Assembly (NCBI GenBank): GCA_903882745.1
Contig: CAIRYG010000002.1
Span: 219,020 to 283,019, forward strand
DNA length: 64,000 bases
Direction: 5' to 3'
Origin: an uncultured Gemmatimonadota bacterium
GTDB lineage: Bacteria; Gemmatimonadota; Gemmatimonadetes; Gemmatimonadales; Gemmatimonadaceae
Made by a program: the position numbers and the translations under genes. Positions 61,821 through 64,000 of the stretch are shown piece by piece (position 1 is the stretch's first letter; every line of letters starts with the position of its first letter). The notes beneath the pieces are model-generated. The model saw only the letters and a list, made by a program, of their open reading frames with translations, was not told where the DNA came from and searched no databases.

Positions 61821-62863
61821 GGCGTGGGAGCCGGCGCGTCAATATGCACGGTGATCGGCAGTCCGGCTTTCAGCATGCCCGTGGTGTCGGTGAATTCAAT
61901 CTTCACCGCAAAGAGCAGGTCGGCACGCTCCTTCTCGGTGAGCGCGACGCGCGGCGTGAACTCAGCCTTGGTACCGACCGCCACAACATGCCCAGCAAAA
62001 TCTTTGCCTGGAAAGGCATCGAGCCGCGCGTGCACCGCCTGTCCGGGCTGCACACGAGAGAGCGCTCCCTGATTCACGAACACCCGCACGGTTTGCCGTG
62101 CGGTTTCGCCGATCACGAGCGCTGCCTGCCCTGGCGCCACAATCTCTCCCGGCTCCGCCGTGCGCGACATCACCATGCCCGACACCGGCGCCACGAGGAC
62201 TAAGTCATGCTGCAGTGCTTCGAGGCCAGCCACGCCAGCAGCGGCGCCCTCGGCGTCCGCGGCGGCGGCCGAGCGCCGTTCGCGACGTGCCCCGTCGCGG
62301 ATGAGTTGCAGCGCGGCCGTGGCGGAGGCGCGGCGTGCCGCGGTGCTTGCCGCGACGGCGCGCGCTGCGTCGTACTGCTGGGCGCTCACCACGGAACGCT
62401 GCGCGAGTCCGCGCAGGCGCTGCTCATCGGCGGCCGCGCGTTCGGCTTCGGCGGTGGCGGCGGCAAGGTCTGCCTCCGCGCGCTCAAGTTCGGCGGGACG
62501 CGCGCCATTGGTGAGCTCCGCCGAGGCCGCATCGGCGGCGCGCGCACGCGCGGCACGGGCAGCGAGATCCGCCGTGAGCGTTGGCGTGCCAAGTATGACG
62601 AGGGTATCACCGCGACGCACGACAGCCCCTTCAGCGACGAGCACGCGCGACACGCGCGCGGCCACGCTCGGCGATACGGAATATTCGACAACTTCCAGTG
62701 TCCCCGTTGCCTCGATGCCTGTACTGGCGGCCTGGGTACAGCTCACCAGCGCGAGTGCCGCGAGCGTCGCGAACGTCGCGAACGTCGCGAACGTAGCAAA
62801 CCGAGGTAGCGTGGCCGTGTGACGGCGCCGGGGCGCGCGGAGCAGACGAGCAAAGGAAGTCAT
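61817..62863 (-). CDS. HlyD-family membrane-fusion lipoprotein of the ABC exporter
   Basis: A 348-residue periplasmic adaptor. A signal peptide with FAT repeats (9-bp DNA repeat) ends in ALALVSC (about 36-42), a lipoprotein cleavage site. The lipoyl half VSRVLVAEGAVVRRGDTLVIL (near 70) and VLVAPVSGMVMSRTAEPGEIV flank a long Ala/Arg/Glu-rich coiled coil (about 95-205). It would link the inner-membrane ABC-2 pump to an outer-membrane channel; no TolC gene is in the window. Confidence 0.88.
   Translation of the reverse strand: MTSFARLLRAPRRRHTATLPRFATFATFATFATLAALALVSCTQAASTGIEATGTLEVVEYSVSPSVAARVSRVLVAEGAVVRRGDTLVILGTPTLTADLAARAARARAADAASAELTNGARPAELERAEADLAAATAEAERAAADEQRLRGLAQRSVVSAQQYDAARAVAASTAARRASATAALQLIRDGARRERRSAAAADAEGAAAGVAGLEALQHDLVLVAPVSGMVMSRTAEPGEIVAPGQAALVIGETARQTVRVFVNQGALSRVQPGQAVHARLDAFPGKDFAGHVVAVGTKAEFTPRVALTEKERADLLFAVKIEFTDTTGMLKAGLPITVHIDAPAPTP
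62760..62795 (-). repeat. In-frame 9-bp tandem repeat, 4 copies
   Basis: Unit GCGAACGTC on the plus strand, two perfect copies and two with one change, coding Phe-Ala-Thr units in the HlyD signal peptide. Confidence 0.9.
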
Positions 62864-62943
62864 ACCATCGATTTTATCGGATGGGCGCCCCGCGCGCTAT
62901 CAGGATTTCTCGGGCATCGCCGTCGGGCGGACGCTGCCCCCCC

Positions 62944-62988
62944 GGGAACGGAAGCACCGGGAACGGAAGCACGGGGAACGGAAGCACG
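62944..62988 (+). repeat. Intergenic 15-bp tandem repeat, 3 copies
   Basis: Unit GGGAACGGAAGCACG (first copy ends in C). It lies in the 233-base divergent region between the HlyD gene and the DUF6526 gene, in which I see no gene. Confidence 0.92.
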
Positions 62989-63096
62989 GCGCACAGGCGT
63001 TGGTCGGTCAGGTAATGGTGTGCGCTCTGCCGTATTGGCGCGCCGTGGCCCAGATTACGCTGCTACCCGTCCCCTTCGCCTCTCCGGAACCCGACT

Positions 63097-63537
63097 ATGG
63101 CCGAACAACGCACGCAAAACTTTGCATCGCACGCCGCGATTCATCCGATTTGGCATTACGGCGCCTTTCCGATCCTCGCGATCAACTTCTTCAACGAACT
63201 GCGGCACGTGTATCAGGCGCCGTCGACGCACACCGCGTGGGGCGCGATCTTCGCGTTCGGCCTTCTGCTGTGGCTGTTCGCCGCGCGCACGCAGACGCTC
63301 GTGGTGCAGAATCGTGTGATTCGTCTCGAGATGCGTCTTCGTCTCCGCGACCTGCTCTCGCCAGAACTCGCCAAGCGGATTCCTGAGATCACCACGGGTC
63401 AGCTGATTGGCCTGCGCTTCGCGAGCGACGCCGAATTGCCTGCTCTGGTTGAGCGCTGCCTCAAGGGCGAACTGCCCAACGGCAAGGCGTGCAAGCAGGC
63501 CGTGACGAACTGGCAGGCCGACTTCCTCCGCGCATGA
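63097..63537 (+). CDS. DUF6526-type small membrane protein
   Basis: A 146-residue protein with two hydrophobic helices near 22-32 and 47-62 (WGAIFAFGLLLWLFAA). The start MAEQRTQNFASHAAIHPIWHY and the later RLEMRLRLRDLL and ITTGQLIGLRFASDAELPAL are characteristic of the DUF6526 group. The function is unknown. Its stop overlaps the CDGSH gene as ATGA, so the two are co-translated. Confidence 0.82.
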   Translation: MAEQRTQNFASHAAIHPIWHYGAFPILAINFFNELRHVYQAPSTHTAWGAIFAFGLLLWLFAARTQTLVVQNRVIRLEMRLRLRDLLSPELAKRIPEITTGQLIGLRFASDAELPALVERCLKGELPNGKACKQAVTNWQADFLRA

Positions 63538-63794
63538 GCGACGTCGTCAGCAGTGCCGGCGAGCCGGTCGTCATCACGGTCCGTAAGAACGGATCCTTCG
63601 GAGTTGTTGGGAACGTGCGTTTGGTGGACCACGAAGGGAACGAGATTCCCCGCATCAACGACAAGCCGACCATCGCGCTCTGCCGTTGTGGCCACTCGGC
63701 GCGCAAGCCGTTTTGCGACGGTGCGCATAAGGCGGCGGGGTTCATTGATCCGCCAGACGCCGCCGAAAGCACGGGCGCACACGCACCAGCCTAA
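63534..63794 (+). CDS. CDGSH iron-sulfur domain protein
   Basis: An 86-residue protein with a single CDGSH domain near the C-terminus. The cluster ligands are C50, C52, C61 and H65 in CRCGHSARKPFCDGAH, which bind a redox-active 2Fe-2S centre. The N-terminal half (VITVRKNGSFGVVGNVRLVDHEG) is a beta-rich part common to bacterial single-domain forms. It may transfer electrons or clusters. ATG at 63534 overlaps the previous stop; there is no signal peptide. Confidence 0.93.
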   Translation: MSDVVSSAGEPVVITVRKNGSFGVVGNVRLVDHEGNEIPRINDKPTIALCRCGHSARKPFCDGAHKAAGFIDPPDAAESTGAHAPA

Positions 63795-63824
63795 CGCGCA
63801 CCCCTAACACCGACGCTGTGGCAG

Positions 63825-63850
63825 GTAAACGCCCTTTGGTAAGCGTTTAC
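63825..63850. repeat. Inverted repeat after the CDGSH gene
   Basis: GTAAACGC and GCGTTTAC (8-bp arms) are separated by 10 bases; the right half also contains the near-palindrome GTAAGCGTTTAC, resembling a LacI-family operator. No T tract follows, so it is not a clear terminator. Confidence 0.4.
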
Positions 63851-63860
63851 GAGCCACATC

Positions 63861-64000
63861 TGAAGTACAGCGAAGTACAGCGAAGTACAGCGAAGTACAG
63901 CGAAGTACAGCGAAGTACAGCGAAGTACAGCGAAGTACAGCGAAGTACAGCGAAGTACAGCGAAGTACAGCGAAGTACAGCGAAGTACAGCGAAGTACAG
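63861..64000. repeat. 10-bp tandem array running off the window
   Basis: Fourteen copies of CGAAGTACAG, perfect except that the first starts with T. The array reaches the last base, so its true length is unknown. The unit is not a multiple of three, and none of the six frames contains a stop in the array. Confidence 0.97.

Noticed and set aside
63861..64000. CRISPR array
   Set aside because: Units are 10 bp with no spacers.
1..64000. tRNA, rRNA, prophage or insertion sequence
   Set aside because: No tRNA T-loop signature in the intergenic DNA I read, no rRNA-like stretch, and no transposase, integrase or phage structural protein.

Overview
The window is GC-rich, densely coded bacterial chromosome with about 57 protein genes, roughly half on each strand, and no rRNA, tRNA, CRISPR array, prophage or insertion sequence that I can see. 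Several things fit a member of the Gemmatimonadota: high G+C, many GTG starts, many 1- or 4-base start/stop overlaps, a Rho with a very long disordered N-terminus, DUF1800/DUF1501 and SGNH lipoproteins, and ThyX in place of ThyA. This placement is inference from overall character; no marker gene here proves it.

Layout. 1-5,630: the end of an incoming gene, then on the minus strand a likely ornithine-lipid pair (olsB, olsA) separated by a strong hairpin, an ECF sigma factor with a small partner, an SGNH-like lipoprotein and a class III CoA-transferase. 5,631-15,450: a plus-strand run with a phasin-like protein behind a structured leader, an M20 peptidase, a small protein, a divergent RNase HI homologue, a zinc-ribbon protein, a squalene/phytoene synthase homologue, a GlcD-type oxidase, thyX and a toxin-antitoxin-like pair. 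15,451-22,616: DUF1800/DUF1501, polysaccharide deacetylase, a TPR protein and rho. 22,617-36,751: M20 dipeptidase, an ArnT-like glycosyltransferase, a YyaL protein, the operon nadA-nadC-cydA-cydB plus a zinc-ribbon micro-gene, and a copper/oxidase-assembly group (CopD-like, CtaG, Sco-PCuAC fusion) with nadB inside it. 36,752-41,287: a complete BMP-type nucleoside ABC importer. 41,464-51,305: an MFS transporter, then PIG-L deacetylase, a membrane micro-gene, sodium:solute symporter, NDH-2, and 2-oxoglutarate dehydrogenase E1. 51,393-56,361: an overlap-coupled chain of msrP, micro-ORF, msrQ, RlmL-like methyltransferase, MOSC protein and membrane glycosyltransferase-like protein. 56,454-64,000: MscS channel, membrane protein, methyltransferase, an ABC-2 exporter with HlyD subunit, DUF6526, CDGSH protein and a 10-bp tandem array that runs off the edge.

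Functional themes are respiration and redox repair (cyd, ndh, ctaG, Sco-PCuAC, msrPQ), NAD synthesis (nadA, nadB, nadC), envelope lipids and glycans, and solute transport. The most unusual points are three short genes that bridge tightly coupled operons (27,705, 45,682 and 55,286), an RNase HI homologue lacking two of the four catalytic carboxylates, an SGNH protein lacking its serine, and many short tandem repeats whose units are multiples of three inside genes and 10, 12, 15 or 16 bp between genes.
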